Positions 23,904 to 32,041 of a stretch of 64,000 bases of DNA are shown in pieces. Below the pieces are notes generated by a model that was not told the origin of the DNA, made no database searches, and saw nothing but the letters and a program-made list of their open reading frames with translations. The number at the start of each line of letters is the position of its first letter. Positions within the stretch are counted from its first letter, which is position 1. The position numbers and the translations under genes were made by a program. Source of the DNA: Clostridia bacterium (GTDB lineage: Bacteria > Bacillota > Clostridia > Christensenellales > Borkfalkiaceae); the NCBI GenBank assembly GCA_900764105.1, contig CAAFMS010000013.1:86079-150078 (forward strand), given 5' to 3'.

Positions 23904-25106
23904 ATGGATAACTACGTTACAAGATTTGAAAAATTAGGTTTCGGAATGTTCGTTCATTTCGGTTTATACAGCGTTATCGGTAAGGGCGAATGGGTTCTTG
24001 ACACGGGTAAGGATATTTCTTCGGAAAAATACGAAAGTACGCTCCCTGCGAGGTTTAAAATCGCTAAAAACTGGGCGAAAGAACTCGTTGCCACGGCAAA
24101 AAAGGGCGGCTGCAAATACATAACCCTTACGACGAGACATCACGACGGTTTTTCGCTTTACGATACCAAGGGTTTAAACGACTACGACGCCCCCCATTCG
24201 GCTGCGAAAAGAGACCTTATAAGGGAGTTCGTGGACGAGTGCAACGCGCAGGGGATAGTTCCTTTCTTCTACCACACTCTTCTGGACTGGCATAATAAAG
24301 ACTTCGAAAACGACTTCCCGAAGTATATAGATTATCTCGTAAAGAGCGTTGAAATTCTCTGTACGAATTACGGAAAAATCGGCGGTTTATGGTTCGACGG
24401 AATGTGGAGCAAGCCGAATGAAAACTGGCAGGAAGACAGACTTTATTCGATGATAAGGAAATATCAGCCCGAAGCGATGATTATCAACAATACGGGCTTG
24501 AGCGAACTCGGCAAAGTCGGACACCCCGAACTCGACAGCGTTACTTTCGAGAGAGGCAAGCCGTCTTTCGTCGATAATTCCGACCGTCACAGAGCGGGCG
24601 AAATGTGTCAGATTTTCAACGACCATTGGGGATATGCGAAAGAAGATATAAATTATAAATCTATGGGGCAAATTCTCGGAGATTTGGTTGATTGCAGACA
24701 CTATAACTGCAACTTTCTTCTGAATACGGGACTTATGGGTAACGGCAAATTAAGGTCGTTCGACAAGTGTTATTACGAGGAAATCGGCAAGTGGATAAAA
24801 AAGAATAAGGACTTTATCTACGACGTAAAGGATGCCGAAATCGAAGCGGATAACGCTTATATAATGAAGAGCGAAAACGGCAGATATTACGCCGTTATAA
24901 AAGACGTGCCTATGGCTGCGAGCGCGAACGTGCAGGGGGCGAGCGATGTGAAGAAGGTCGTTTTGCATACCGACAGAAAAATAAAGAGCGTTAAATGGCT
25001 CGATAACGGCAAGAGAGTTAAAGTCAGGAAAAATTCGTTTGACGGCGAGCCGTTTATGTACGGCAGAAGTTGGAACGTGAGAGTAGCGGAAATCGTTTTT
25101 GAATAA
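23904..25106 (+). CDS. Alpha-L-fucosidase, GH29 family
   Basis: Hydrolyses terminal alpha-linked L-fucose. The 400-residue product has the GH29 barrel signatures FGMFVHFGLYS, GCKYITLTTRHHDGFSLYD, FYHTLLDWH and GGLWFDGMW, where the Asp is the expected nucleophile. There is no signal peptide, so it acts in the cytoplasm on imported fucosides. A short beta-rich C-terminal domain (about 330-400) ends the protein. The start is the ATG at 23904 behind GAGGTG. It is a single-gene unit with its own promoter. Confidence 0.92.
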   Translation: MDNYVTRFEKLGFGMFVHFGLYSVIGKGEWVLDTGKDISSEKYESTLPARFKIAKNWAKELVATAKKGGCKYITLTTRHHDGFSLYDTKGLNDYDAPHSAAKRDLIREFVDECNAQGIVPFFYHTLLDWHNKDFENDFPKYIDYLVKSVEILCTNYGKIGGLWFDGMWSKPNENWQEDRLYSMIRKYQPEAMIINNTGLSELGKVGHPELDSVTFERGKPSFVDNSDRHRAGEMCQIFNDHWGYAKEDINYKSMGQILGDLVDCRHYNCNFLLNTGLMGNGKLRSFDKCYYEEIGKWIKKNKDFIYDVKDAEIEADNAYIMKSENGRYYAVIKDVPMAASANVQGASDVKKVVLHTDRKIKSVKWLDNGKRVKVRKNSFDGEPFMYGRSWNVRVAEIVFE

Positions 25107-25174
25107 TTTGACAGGCTATTTTGCTTTATCTTTTGAGTTTGTTTCGGTATGATAAAAGCAAAATAAAATCTTGC

Positions 25175-25311
25175 CGTCACCTTCGGGGAAGGTGGCTCGG
25201 CGAGCAACGGCGAGCCGAGACGGAAGGGGACAATAAATCAATACTACGTCCTTTTTTGAGACTTTATCCCCTATCGGCGGCTTCGCCGCCACTTCCCCCG
25301 AAGGAGGAAGC
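25175..25311. repeat. MITE-like dispersed palindromic repeat copy and partial copy downstream
   Basis: Ends GTCACCTTCGGGGAAGGTGG and CCACTTCCCCCGAAGGAGGA enclose inner arms GGCTCGGCGAGCAACGGCGA and CGGCGGCTTCGCCGCC. A shorter related fragment follows at about 25378-25432 (TTTCCTCCGCTTCAACGAAG), similar to 46555-46590. These fill most of the 520-bp gap after the fucosidase gene. Confidence 0.65.
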
Positions 25312-25527
25312 GTTGCCTGCCGTTTTTGTTACGGCTTCCGTTTATTTCGTCAACCTGCTTCCTGCCTCTTTTGTTGTTTTGCGACATTTCCTCCGCTTCA
25401 ACGAAGGAATTTACTCCCGAAGGAGGAAGCAGCCGTAACACATTGTTTTCCTGTTTTCGGAATATTTGATAAAAAGAGAAATTAGGTAGCAGAATACGAT
25501 TAAATATGCTATTTAATTACTAAAACA

Positions 25528-25562
25528 GGCGGCGTTTTGCAAAGCAAAACGCCGCCGTTTCT
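25528..25562. terminator. Intrinsic terminator between fucosidase and lipoprotein genes
   Basis: A perfect 13-bp stem (GGCGGCGTTTTGC, loop AAA, GCAAAACGCCGCC) is followed by TTTCTATTGTTTTTTT. It lies between two converging genes. Confidence 0.75.
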
Positions 25563-25626
25563 ATTGTTTTTTTCTTTTTTGATTTTTTGAAACGAAGTAT
25601 TTATACAAAACTCGATTTAACGTTTT

Positions 25627-26262
25627 TTAGCCTTTTTGGGGGCGTTTTTCGAATTTTTCCTGTTCGTCTATAAGGAATTTCGGCGAACTCTTTTCGTCGC
25701 TTTCCTTGTCGTATACTATTACGTTCCGAGGTTCTTTCTTGTCGGATAAAGACCAGTAGTCCACTATATTTATCTCAACGGTCATTCTCTTGCTGTCCGT
25801 ATCGACGAAAACTATTTCGTTTACCGAGCATTCTCCGACTATCTCGACGCTGACGTATTGAGTAGCGGAGGCGTTCTGCCATTTGCTGTCGAAGCCGAGC
25901 GCTATCCAACCGTAATTGTCTTTCGCCTTGCTGACTTCTTCTTTCGTTATCGGTCTCGACGTAAACGTTTTATAACTCGAACTCTTCGCCGTCCAACTGC
26001 TCGAAGTCACCGCGTTTGCCTTAAACGTCGTTTCGAGTTTCATTTTATCGATATTTACCCAAATTTCCGATATTTTCTTCTTCGCGTCGCCTACTTTGAA
26101 CGATACCTTGTAGGGAACGTTGGTAGAGGAGTCTCCCGATGCCGCGAATTTGTAAACTTTCGTTCCCGTAAGCGGGGCGTTTTCGTTTTTGCAACCGCTA
26201 AGCGTAGCCGCGGTCATTACTACCAAAATAGAGGCGATAATCGCCGTAATAATCCTTTTCAT
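25627..26262 (-). CDS. Putative lipoprotein, unknown function
   Basis: The 211-residue product has a lipoprotein signal (MKRIITAIIASILVVMTAAT) and lipobox LSGC. The mature part is beta-rich with a F-x-x-x-x-I-x-E-I-W-V-N pattern suggesting a jelly-roll or carbohydrate-binding-like fold (YVSVEIVGECSVNEIVFVD), followed by a charged tail. It is not recognised. It starts 12 bp after nrdR and may be cotranscribed with it. Confidence 0.7.
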   Translation of the reverse strand: MKRIITAIIASILVVMTAATLSGCKNENAPLTGTKVYKFAASGDSSTNVPYKVSFKVGDAKKKISEIWVNIDKMKLETTFKANAVTSSSWTAKSSSYKTFTSRPITKEEVSKAKDNYGWIALGFDSKWQNASATQYVSVEIVGECSVNEIVFVDTDSKRMTVEINIVDYWSLSDKKEPRNVIVYDKESDEKSSPKFLIDEQEKFEKRPQKG

Positions 26263-26273
26263 ATTTTCTGTCC

Positions 26274-26759
26274 TTAAATTTTGTCGTCGGTTTTAGCCGC
26301 CGACGCGTTGTCTTTCTGAAGTTTTTTGATTTCTTTCATAAAGGTCGAAATGTCCTTGAACTGGCGGTAAACCGAAGCGAACCTGACGTAGGCTACTTCG
26401 TCGATTTCTTTAAGTCCGTCCATTACCATTTCGCCGATTTGTTTAGAAGTGACTTCTTTGTCGAGCGAGTTGTAAACGTTCCTCTGAATATCCTCGACGA
26501 GTTTGTCGATTTTCCACATCGGAACAGGTCTTTTTTCGCACGCCCTTATTATGCCGCTTTTGAGTTTGTTCGGGTCGAACGACTGGCGGTTGCCGTTGTT
26601 TTTAACGACTAAAACGGGCGTGGTCTCTATCGTCTCGTAAGTGGTGAACCGCTTTCCGCAGTTGATACACTCCCTTCTGCGCCTTATAGCCGTTCCGTCT
26701 TCCGTCTGTCTCGAATCGATTACCTTGCTGTCGATATGACCGCAATACATACATCTCAT
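26274..26759 (-). CDS. nrdR: Transcriptional repressor NrdR
   Basis: Represses ribonucleotide reductase genes in response to ATP/dATP. The 161-residue product has the N-terminal zinc ribbon (MRCMYCGHIDSKVIDSR ... CINCGKRFTTYE) and the ATP-cone domain starting VLVVKNNGNRQSFDPNKLKS. The C-terminal tail beyond residue 145 is a short polar extension. No nrd gene lies in the window. Confidence 0.95.
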   Translation of the reverse strand: MRCMYCGHIDSKVIDSRQTEDGTAIRRRRECINCGKRFTTYETIETTPVLVVKNNGNRQSFDPNKLKSGIIRACEKRPVPMWKIDKLVEDIQRNVYNSLDKEVTSKQIGEMVMDGLKEIDEVAYVRFASVYRQFKDISTFMKEIKKLQKDNASAAKTDDKI

Positions 26760-26935
26760 ATTAGTCTCCTCGGTCGGTGTTTTCAGGCGTGTTTTTCTTT
26801 CGCCTGAAATGCCTGCGGATATATTCTACCACATTTTTTGATTTTTGCAAACAGTTTGACTTTTTATTTCGCTTATTTTTTACTTTTTTGACTAATAATC
26901 GTTTGTTTCGGGGCAAAAAGGGGCATAATTCCGAT

Positions 26936-27286
26936 ATGCTCGTACTTATTCAGATTTTAGTCGCGGTATATTACCTCGCGATAAACGTATATTCTTTCCT
27001 GCTTCTTCGCAGTCAGAAAATATCCGAGGAAAACGGAGATTGCTCGAAAGTCAGAGATGGGAGCGTGTTTATCGCCGCTATTTTAGGCGGCGCGCTCGGC
27101 ATTTACATCGCTATGTTCGTACTCAAATACCGTATGCGAAGTTTAATGCTCATGGTCTTTATGCCCGTTCTCATCGTGTTTAATCTCTACCTTATAATAG
27201 TCGGCTTCGCCAACAATTTCTGGATAATCACCGATAACGGTTTAAGTCTGTATTATTCTTGTCTGGCACCGATAATCGACTTATAG
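26936..27286 (+). CDS. DUF1294-like small membrane protein
   Basis: The 116-residue product has three or four hydrophobic helices and the pattern GGALGIYIAMFVLKYRMR, which resembles DUF1294 membrane proteins. A longer frame to 26777 begins with a low-complexity Phe-rich stretch in the nrdR promoter region and is not favoured. No clear ribosome site precedes the ATG at 26936. Function unknown. Confidence 0.6.
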   Translation: MLVLIQILVAVYYLAINVYSFLLLRSQKISEENGDCSKVRDGSVFIAAILGGALGIYIAMFVLKYRMRSLMLMVFMPVLIVFNLYLIIVGFANNFWIITDNGLSLYYSCLAPIIDL

Positions 27287-27316
27287 AGCGGCTTTTGCGT
27301 TGTGATTAGTAAGCGA

Positions 27317-28360
27317 TTAGCCCAAATCGACCCTTGCGGAGGCGTTCAGAGATAAGTCGGCGAACTCGCCTTTAAGGTAGCGTATATATCCTTCCGCTCC
27401 TATCATTGCGGCGTTGTCCGTGCATAATACCTTTTCGGGCAGAACGAGTTTCAGCCCGTTTTTTTCGCATTCTTTTGCCAGTTTCTCTCTCAGATAACCG
27501 TTAGCCGCAACCCCGCCGCCGACGGTCACCGTTTTAAGGTTATATTCCTTAGCCGCCTGTATTGCTTTTTCGACGAGTATGTCGAGAGCCGCCGACTGAA
27601 ACGAAGCCGCGAGATCCGCTCTCGGCAACTCCTCGCCTTTCTGCTCCTTTCCGTGGGCGTAGTTAATGACTGCCGTTTTCAAACCGCTGTAAGAGAAGTT
27701 GTAGCCGCCTTCGCCTTTGAGCATTTTCGGCAACTTTATGCTGTTCTGTCCCTCTCTCGCAAGCCTTTCCACGTTCGGACCGCCGGGGTAGTTAAGCCCC
27801 AAAACTCTCGCGACTTTGTCGAACGCCTCGCCGACCGCGTCGTCCAAAGTCGAGCCGAGTATTTTAAACTCGTCGTAGTCTTTTACGACTATTACCGCGG
27901 TATGTCCGCCGCTTGCGAGCAGGCTTACGAAAGGCGGTTTCAAGTTTTTATCGCTTAAATACGCCGCCGCGAGATGTCCTCTTATGTGCGAGACGGCGAT
28001 TAGGGGTACGCCCAAAGAGTAGGCGAGAGTTTTTGCGTAAGAAACGCCTACGAGCAACGCTCCCAAAAGCCCCGCGCCGTAGGTGACGGCAACGGCGTCG
28101 ATATCTTTTAACGTAAGCCCCGACGCCTCTATCGCTTCTTTTACGACGAGCGAAACCGCCGAGGTATGCGCTCTCGACGCTATTTCGGGAACAACGCCGC
28201 CGAATCTTATATGTTCGGTCGCCGAACTCATTATTTTAGAGGACAGAATATCTCTGCCCCCTTTGATTACCGCCGCGCAAGTCTCGTCGCAGGACGATTC
28301 TATCGCGAGTATAACCGCGTTTTCCTTTACGGTAAACGACTTTTTCAAATCCGAGTACAT
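27317..28360 (-). CDS. tsaD: tRNA N6-adenosine threonylcarbamoyltransferase
   Basis: Transfers the threonylcarbamoyl group to A37 of ANN-decoding tRNAs. The 347-residue product has the ASKHA fold with AIESSCDETCAAV, the metal-binding His pair in HIRGHLAAAY, LLASGGHTAVIVV, NYPGGPNVERLA and VGGGVAANGYLR. It begins three bases after the prfB stop, so prfB and tsaD form an operon, two translation-fidelity genes. The first dozen residues before ENAVILAIESS are a lineage-specific extension or a slightly upstream start choice. Confidence 0.95.
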   Translation of the reverse strand: MYSDLKKSFTVKENAVILAIESSCDETCAAVIKGGRDILSSKIMSSATEHIRFGGVVPEIASRAHTSAVSLVVKEAIEASGLTLKDIDAVAVTYGAGLLGALLVGVSYAKTLAYSLGVPLIAVSHIRGHLAAAYLSDKNLKPPFVSLLASGGHTAVIVVKDYDEFKILGSTLDDAVGEAFDKVARVLGLNYPGGPNVERLAREGQNSIKLPKMLKGEGGYNFSYSGLKTAVINYAHGKEQKGEELPRADLAASFQSAALDILVEKAIQAAKEYNLKTVTVGGGVAANGYLREKLAKECEKNGLKLVLPEKVLCTDNAAMIGAEGYIRYLKGEFADLSLNASARVDLG

Positions 28361-28363
28361 ATA

Positions 28364-29462
28364 TTAACTCTTTTTCAGATAATCTATAATGAACTGGTCG
28401 ATGTCTCCGTCCATAACGGCGTTTACGTTACCCGTTTCGCAGCCCGTTCTGTGGTCTTTGACAAGAGTATAAGGGCAGAATATATAACTTCTTATCTGAC
28501 TGCCCCATTCGATTTTCTTTATTTCGCCTTTGATTTCGCTTGCCTCTTTCATACGCTCTTCCTCGCGTTTTTCGAGAAGTTTGCTTTTAAGCATACGCAT
28601 AGCCTGTTCTTTGTTCTGAACCTGACTGCGTTCGTTCTGACAAGCGACGATTATTCCCGTGGGAAGGTGGGTGATTCTTATCGCCGATTCGGTTTTATTG
28701 ACGTGCTGACCGCCTGCGCCCGAGGAGCGGTAGGTGTCTACCTTGATTTCGTCGGGTTTGATTTCGATGTCGCCGTCCTCTTCGATTTCGGGCATTACGT
28801 CCACGGAGGCGAAAGAGGTCTGCCTCCTTGCGTTGGCGTCGAACGGCGAAATTCTGACCAAGCGGTGTATACCTTTTTCGGCTTTTAAGTATCCGTAGGC
28901 GTTGTCGCCCTCGACTTTGAAACATACCGATTTAAGCCCCGCGCCGTCGCCGTCGAGACGGTCGTACTCGGTCAGTTTATAGCCGTGTTTTTCGGCGTAA
29001 CAAATATACATACGGTAGAGCATTTCCGTCCAGTCGCAAGCCTCCGTGCCGCCCGCGCCCGCGTGAAGAGTCATAATCGCGTCGCAGCCGTCGTACTTGC
29101 CTTTAAGAAGAGTTCTCAGCCTTATGTCCTCGATTTCTTTTTCCGCTTCGGTGAGGTCTGCGTCGACTTCCGTAAGTACGCTTTCGTCGTCCTCTTCCTC
29201 GGCGAGTTGAATCATTACTTCGGCGTCCGAAACTGCTTTTTTAGCCCTGTCGAAAACGTCGAGTTTATTTCTGATGCTTTGCGCCTCTCTCGAAACGTGC
29301 TTCGATTTTTCGATGTCCGACCATACTTCGGGCTTTTCGAGTTCCGCTTCGAGTTCTTTTAATTTAATTCTGAGATTGTCGACGTCAAAGAGAGTATCCT
29401 GCCTCTTCCAAAGTCTTGTAAAGTCCTCTCACTTTTTCTTCGTAAACGTCGTATCTGACCAT
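28364..29462 (-). CDS. prfB: Peptide chain release factor 2 with programmed +1 frameshift
   Basis: Recognises UGA and UAA and releases the finished peptide. The ATG at 29462 (AGGAG upstream) reads 25 codons to an in-frame TGA at 29387-29385 within CTTTGAC. Slipping +1 at CTT restores the frame into DVDNLRIKLKELE and on to residue 365 or so. The main frame contains the codon-reading SPF-equivalent region RISPFDANARRQTSF and the catalytic GGQ loop SSGAGGQHVNKTESA. The internal TGA is the classic RF2 autoregulation site; a GGCAGGA stretch upstream of the shift site can act as the stimulatory Shine-Dalgarno. It has its own promoter. Confidence 0.95.
29385..29390 (-). promoter_or_regulatory. Programmed +1 frameshift site of prfB (CTTTGA)
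   Basis: On the minus strand TAC TCT CTT TGA C reads a stop in frame 0; slippage of the CTT-decoding tRNA to TTT leads into the main RF2 frame. This is the conserved RF2 feedback site. Confidence 0.92.
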
Positions 29463-29547
29463 AATAATCTCCTTTTTCGGGGCGTTTCGTTTTTTTTGTG
29501 GCAAATTATCCTTATTTTTTTGTCGCCCTTTAATATTATTCCTATCT

Positions 29548-29576
29548 AATATATATCATAAAACGAATTTTGTCAA
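29548..29576 (-). promoter_or_regulatory. Promoter of prfB-tsaD
   Basis: On the minus strand TTGACA (29576-29571) and TATATT (29553-29548) are 17 bases apart, about 80 bases upstream of the prfB ATG. Confidence 0.6.
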
Positions 29577-29594
29577 CCGAGTTGACTATCTTTA

Positions 29595-29623
29595 TTGACA
29601 ATCCGTGTCGGCGATGTTAAAAT
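29595..29623 (+). promoter_or_regulatory. Promoter of the FmdB-like gene
   Basis: TTGACA (29595-29600), 17 bases, TAAAAT (29618-29623); GGGAGG follows, then the ATG at 29644. Confidence 0.7.
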
Positions 29624-29643
29624 AGTTCGGGAGGAAAGCAAAA

Positions 29644-29841
29644 ATGCCTTTTTTTGAATACAAATGTAAAAAATGCGGTAACGTGTTCGAGGAATACGTT
29701 AAAAAATACGACGAAAGCGTAAAATGTCCGAAGTGCGGAGAGGAAGCCGAGAAAAATTACAGCGGCAGCGTATATTCCGCGACGGGCAAACCGACTAAAA
29801 AGTGTACGGGCAACTGCAAAACCTGCGGCGGATGTCACTAA
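29644..29841 (+). CDS. FmdB-family zinc ribbon protein
   Basis: The 65-residue product begins with the FmdB zinc ribbon (YKCKKCGNVFEEYV ... KCPKCGEEAEKNYSGSVY), four Cys in two CxxC pairs, and adds a C-terminal Cys/Gly tail (KKCTGNCKTCGGCH). Members are putative regulatory or metal-handling proteins. It has its own promoter and a GGGAGGAAA ribosome site. Confidence 0.85.
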   Translation: MPFFEYKCKKCGNVFEEYVKKYDESVKCPKCGEEAEKNYSGSVYSATGKPTKKCTGNCKTCGGCH

Positions 29842-29879
29842 TTTTTAATAAGATTTTTCGTTTTACATTATTATAATTA

Positions 29880-29908
29880 TTGACAAACGCCTTTTTTAAT
29901 GGTAAAAT
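29880..29908 (+). promoter_or_regulatory. Promoter of the LRR lipoprotein gene
   Basis: TTGACA (29880-29885), a 17-base spacer and TAAAAT (29903-29908) lie 63 bases before the ATG at 29972. Confidence 0.7.
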
Positions 29909-29971
29909 TAACGGGTATATAAATAAACTTGTCGCGTTCTTTCGGGACGCGATAATCAAGGTAGGAAAAAA

Positions 29972-31207
29972 ATGAAGAAAATTTTAGCGCTCATTTTATC
30001 TTTGACGCTCGCTGCGACTTTGCTCGTCGGTCTCGCTTCCTGTAAGGACAAAACAAACGGAGACAACGGAAAAGTCGATTACACTTGGGATATTACCGAC
30101 GGGGTTTTAAACTCCTTTAAAGTTACCGACAAAGCCAAAGAACTTATTTCGGATAAAAAATACGGCGAACTCGCCACGGGCTTCAATGCGAACAAAGGCG
30201 ATTCTTTCACCGCCGACACCGTTAAGACCCTCGACCTTTCAAAGGCGAAAGTTCTCGATAAAAGCGGAAACCTTACGCCCGCGACGATTACCAAAATCAG
30301 CGCGAACGCCGTTGCCGACCTTTCGTATATCGAAGAAATAATAGTTCCCGAGACGGTTACCGAAATTGAACTCGGAGCGTTTTCGAACCTTTCGTCGCTC
30401 AAAAAGATAACTCTTCCGTTTGCGGGCAGCAAGAAAGGCGCGCAGGCAGAGAAAAAGTTGTTCGGATATATTTTCGGAACGGCTTCTTCCGCTTCGCTCA
30501 CTTCTTGCACTCAGACCTATAACGGCGGAGACAAAGACAATACCGCAACCTACTACGTTCCGACTTCGCTCGAAACGGTTGTAATTACCGGCGAAATCAA
30601 GAAAGGGACGGAAACGGTTAAGTACTATATCGAGGACGGAAAACAGATAAAGGTTACCGAGACCAATAAGGGCGAAGGTAAAGAGATATTAACCAAGGAC
30701 GTTGACAGTTACGCCGACAACGCTGTTATGCCGTACGCTTTTTGCGGAATTACTACCGTCAAGGACGTAACGGTTACGGGCGGCGCGATATTCGACGGAA
30801 CGTTCAAGGGTTGTACTTCTCTTAAAAACGTGACTGTAAACGGCGAAAGCGTAGTAATCGGCAGGAGCGCGTTCGACGGCTGTACTTCGCTTAAAGAAGG
30901 ATTGTTTAAAAAGGTAACCGAAATCGGCGAGGGGGCTTTCAAAGGTTGTACTTCGCTCGGAAAATCTACCGATTACGCGATAGGAAATCTCGATCTTAGC
31001 AACGTGACGAAGATAGACGAAAGCGCGTTCGACGGTTGTACCGAAATGACTACCCTTACTTTAAACGCGAGTATTGTTCCTGCGAACAAGGCGTTTAACG
31101 GATGTTCGAAACTTATCGAAGTCAAGAAGGGAGACGTTAAGTTGGAGATCAAAAAGGACGATAAGATTTTCACGAACTGCAACGAAAAATTATACAAAAA
31201 GGACTGA
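29972..31207 (+). CDS. BspA-type leucine-rich repeat lipoprotein
   Basis: The 411-residue product has a lipoprotein signal (MKKILALILSLTLAATLLVG, lipobox LASC) and a set of LRR_5/BspA repeats of the form A-F-x-G-C-T-S-L-K-x-x-x (TFKGCTSLKNVTV, AFDGCTSLKEGLF, AFKGCTSLG, AFDGCTEMTTLTL, AFNGCSKLIEV). Such proteins are exposed on the cell surface and often mediate adhesion. It has its own promoter and a strong terminator. Confidence 0.88.
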   Translation: MKKILALILSLTLAATLLVGLASCKDKTNGDNGKVDYTWDITDGVLNSFKVTDKAKELISDKKYGELATGFNANKGDSFTADTVKTLDLSKAKVLDKSGNLTPATITKISANAVADLSYIEEIIVPETVTEIELGAFSNLSSLKKITLPFAGSKKGAQAEKKLFGYIFGTASSASLTSCTQTYNGGDKDNTATYYVPTSLETVVITGEIKKGTETVKYYIEDGKQIKVTETNKGEGKEILTKDVDSYADNAVMPYAFCGITTVKDVTVTGGAIFDGTFKGCTSLKNVTVNGESVVIGRSAFDGCTSLKEGLFKKVTEIGEGAFKGCTSLGKSTDYAIGNLDLSNVTKIDESAFDGCTEMTTLTLNASIVPANKAFNGCSKLIEVKKGDVKLEIKKDDKIFTNCNEKLYKKD

Positions 31208-31255
31208 GCGGAATAAGTTATTTTCGCTGAAAACGAATAAATAAAGAGACGGAAT

Positions 31256-31296
31256 GCCCGTTGAAAATCGAAAGATTTTCAACGGGCGTTTTTTTT
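31256..31296 (+). terminator. Strong intrinsic terminator after the LRR lipoprotein gene
   Basis: A perfect 14-bp stem (GCCCGTTGAAAATC / GATTTTCAACGGGC) with a GAAA tetraloop is followed by eight T. A MITE-family fragment (CTGCTTTCCCCTCTGGGGCA, about 31357-31376) lies downstream in the same gap. Confidence 0.9.
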
Positions 31297-31504
31297 ACGT
31301 TTTTCTCTTTTGCTTTTTCGGGGTGACAGACGTCGGAATAAAATCTTGCTTTTACCTGCTTTCCCCTCTGGGGCAGGCAAGAAAGACAAGAAATTTGAAA
31401 CTCGACGAAGGACTCAATAATTTTTTGTTTACCATATCGTTGCACCGCAAAAAGACTTTTATTTTCCCCGAAAAAAAATTTTTAGAAAACAATGCACAAC
31501 GGTC

Positions 31505-31532
31505 TTGATATATTTTTTTCCCGTGCTATACT
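31505..31532 (+). promoter_or_regulatory. Promoter of the phage-head operon
   Basis: TTGATA (31505-31510), a 16-base spacer and TATACT (31527-31532). This is the only good promoter before the nine-gene structural cassette; transcription would start near 31539, inside a palindrome. Confidence 0.6.
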
Positions 31533-31535
31533 GTC

Positions 31536-31547
31536 GCCGAATTCGGC
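31536..31547. promoter_or_regulatory. Candidate operator: 12-bp palindrome at the head-operon start site
   Basis: GCCGAATTCGGC is a perfect palindrome at +1 relative to the -10 box at 31527-31532, and 16 bases before the GGAGG ribosome site. A dimeric repressor here would block initiation of the whole cassette. The protein that would bind is unknown. Confidence 0.45.
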
Positions 31548-31563
31548 AGAAAAGGAGGGTTTA

Positions 31564-31854
31564 ATGGATGAAAAGACAAGACGGGAAATAGAAAACGCCC
31601 TTAAAAAACGCGCCGTCGGCTACGACACCGAGGAAACCGTAGAAGAGTTTTCCGAAAACGACGGAGAGGTCGTTCTCACAAAACGTAAAGTGACGAAGAA
31701 GTCCGTTCCGCCCGATATTTCAGCGGCGAAACTTCTGCTCGATATGGACGAAGGCGAGACGGATCTTTCCGCTCTTTCCGACGAACAACTCAAAGAAGAA
31801 AAAAACAGGCTCTTAAAGTTATTAGAGGAGGTAAACGAAAATGAAAGTAACTAA
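31564..31854 (+). CDS. Terminase-small-subunit-like protein (short form)
   Basis: The 96-residue product starts at an ATG behind AAAAGGAGGGTTTA; an upstream frame to 31492 includes the promoter and is excluded. The sequence ALKKRAVGYDTEETVEEF ... TKRKVTKKSVPPDISAAKLLLD matches the C-terminal half of many phage terminase small subunits, where a Gly-Tyr strand is followed by [T]KK-x-x-PPD-x-x-A. The N-terminal DNA-binding helix-turn-helix usual in that family is missing, so it may be a trimmed or domesticated form. It is first in the head operon, where P22-type phages place terS. Confidence 0.6.
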   Translation: MDEKTRREIENALKKRAVGYDTEETVEEFSENDGEVVLTKRKVTKKSVPPDISAAKLLLDMDEGETDLSALSDEQLKEEKNRLLKLLEEVNENESN

Positions 31855-32041
31855 ATGTAACATTGCTATCAAATGCGACGTTGACGGCTGCGGCAATTTA
31901 GCCACGCAGGATATATCGTTCGACGGCAAAACCGTTCAGATGCGATTCTGCGACGAGTGCTTCAGAAAAATCAGGGAAGCAGTCGCAATGCGGAAAAACG
32001 ACGAAGAGGTAAAGAATGAAAAAGACAAAACCCGAAAGTAA
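31841..32041 (+). CDS. Small Cys4 zinc-ribbon-like protein in the head operon
   Basis: The 66-residue product has two Cys pairs (CDVDGCGN and FCDECFRK) that could bind one zinc, and a charged C-terminal tail. It overlaps the upstream gene by 14 bases and the portal gene by 26 bases, so all three are tightly coupled. The ribosome site is GAGGAGG inside the upstream gene. It occupies the slot between terS and portal where a P22-like phage carries the terminase large subunit. Function unknown. Confidence 0.75.
   Translation: MKVTKCNIAIKCDVDGCGNLATQDISFDGKTVQMRFCDECFRKIREAVAMRKNDEEVKNEKDKTRK

Noticed and set aside
29385..29462. prfB as a frameshifted pseudogene
   Set aside because: The stop lies at the conserved RF2 recoding site and the rest of the gene is intact.
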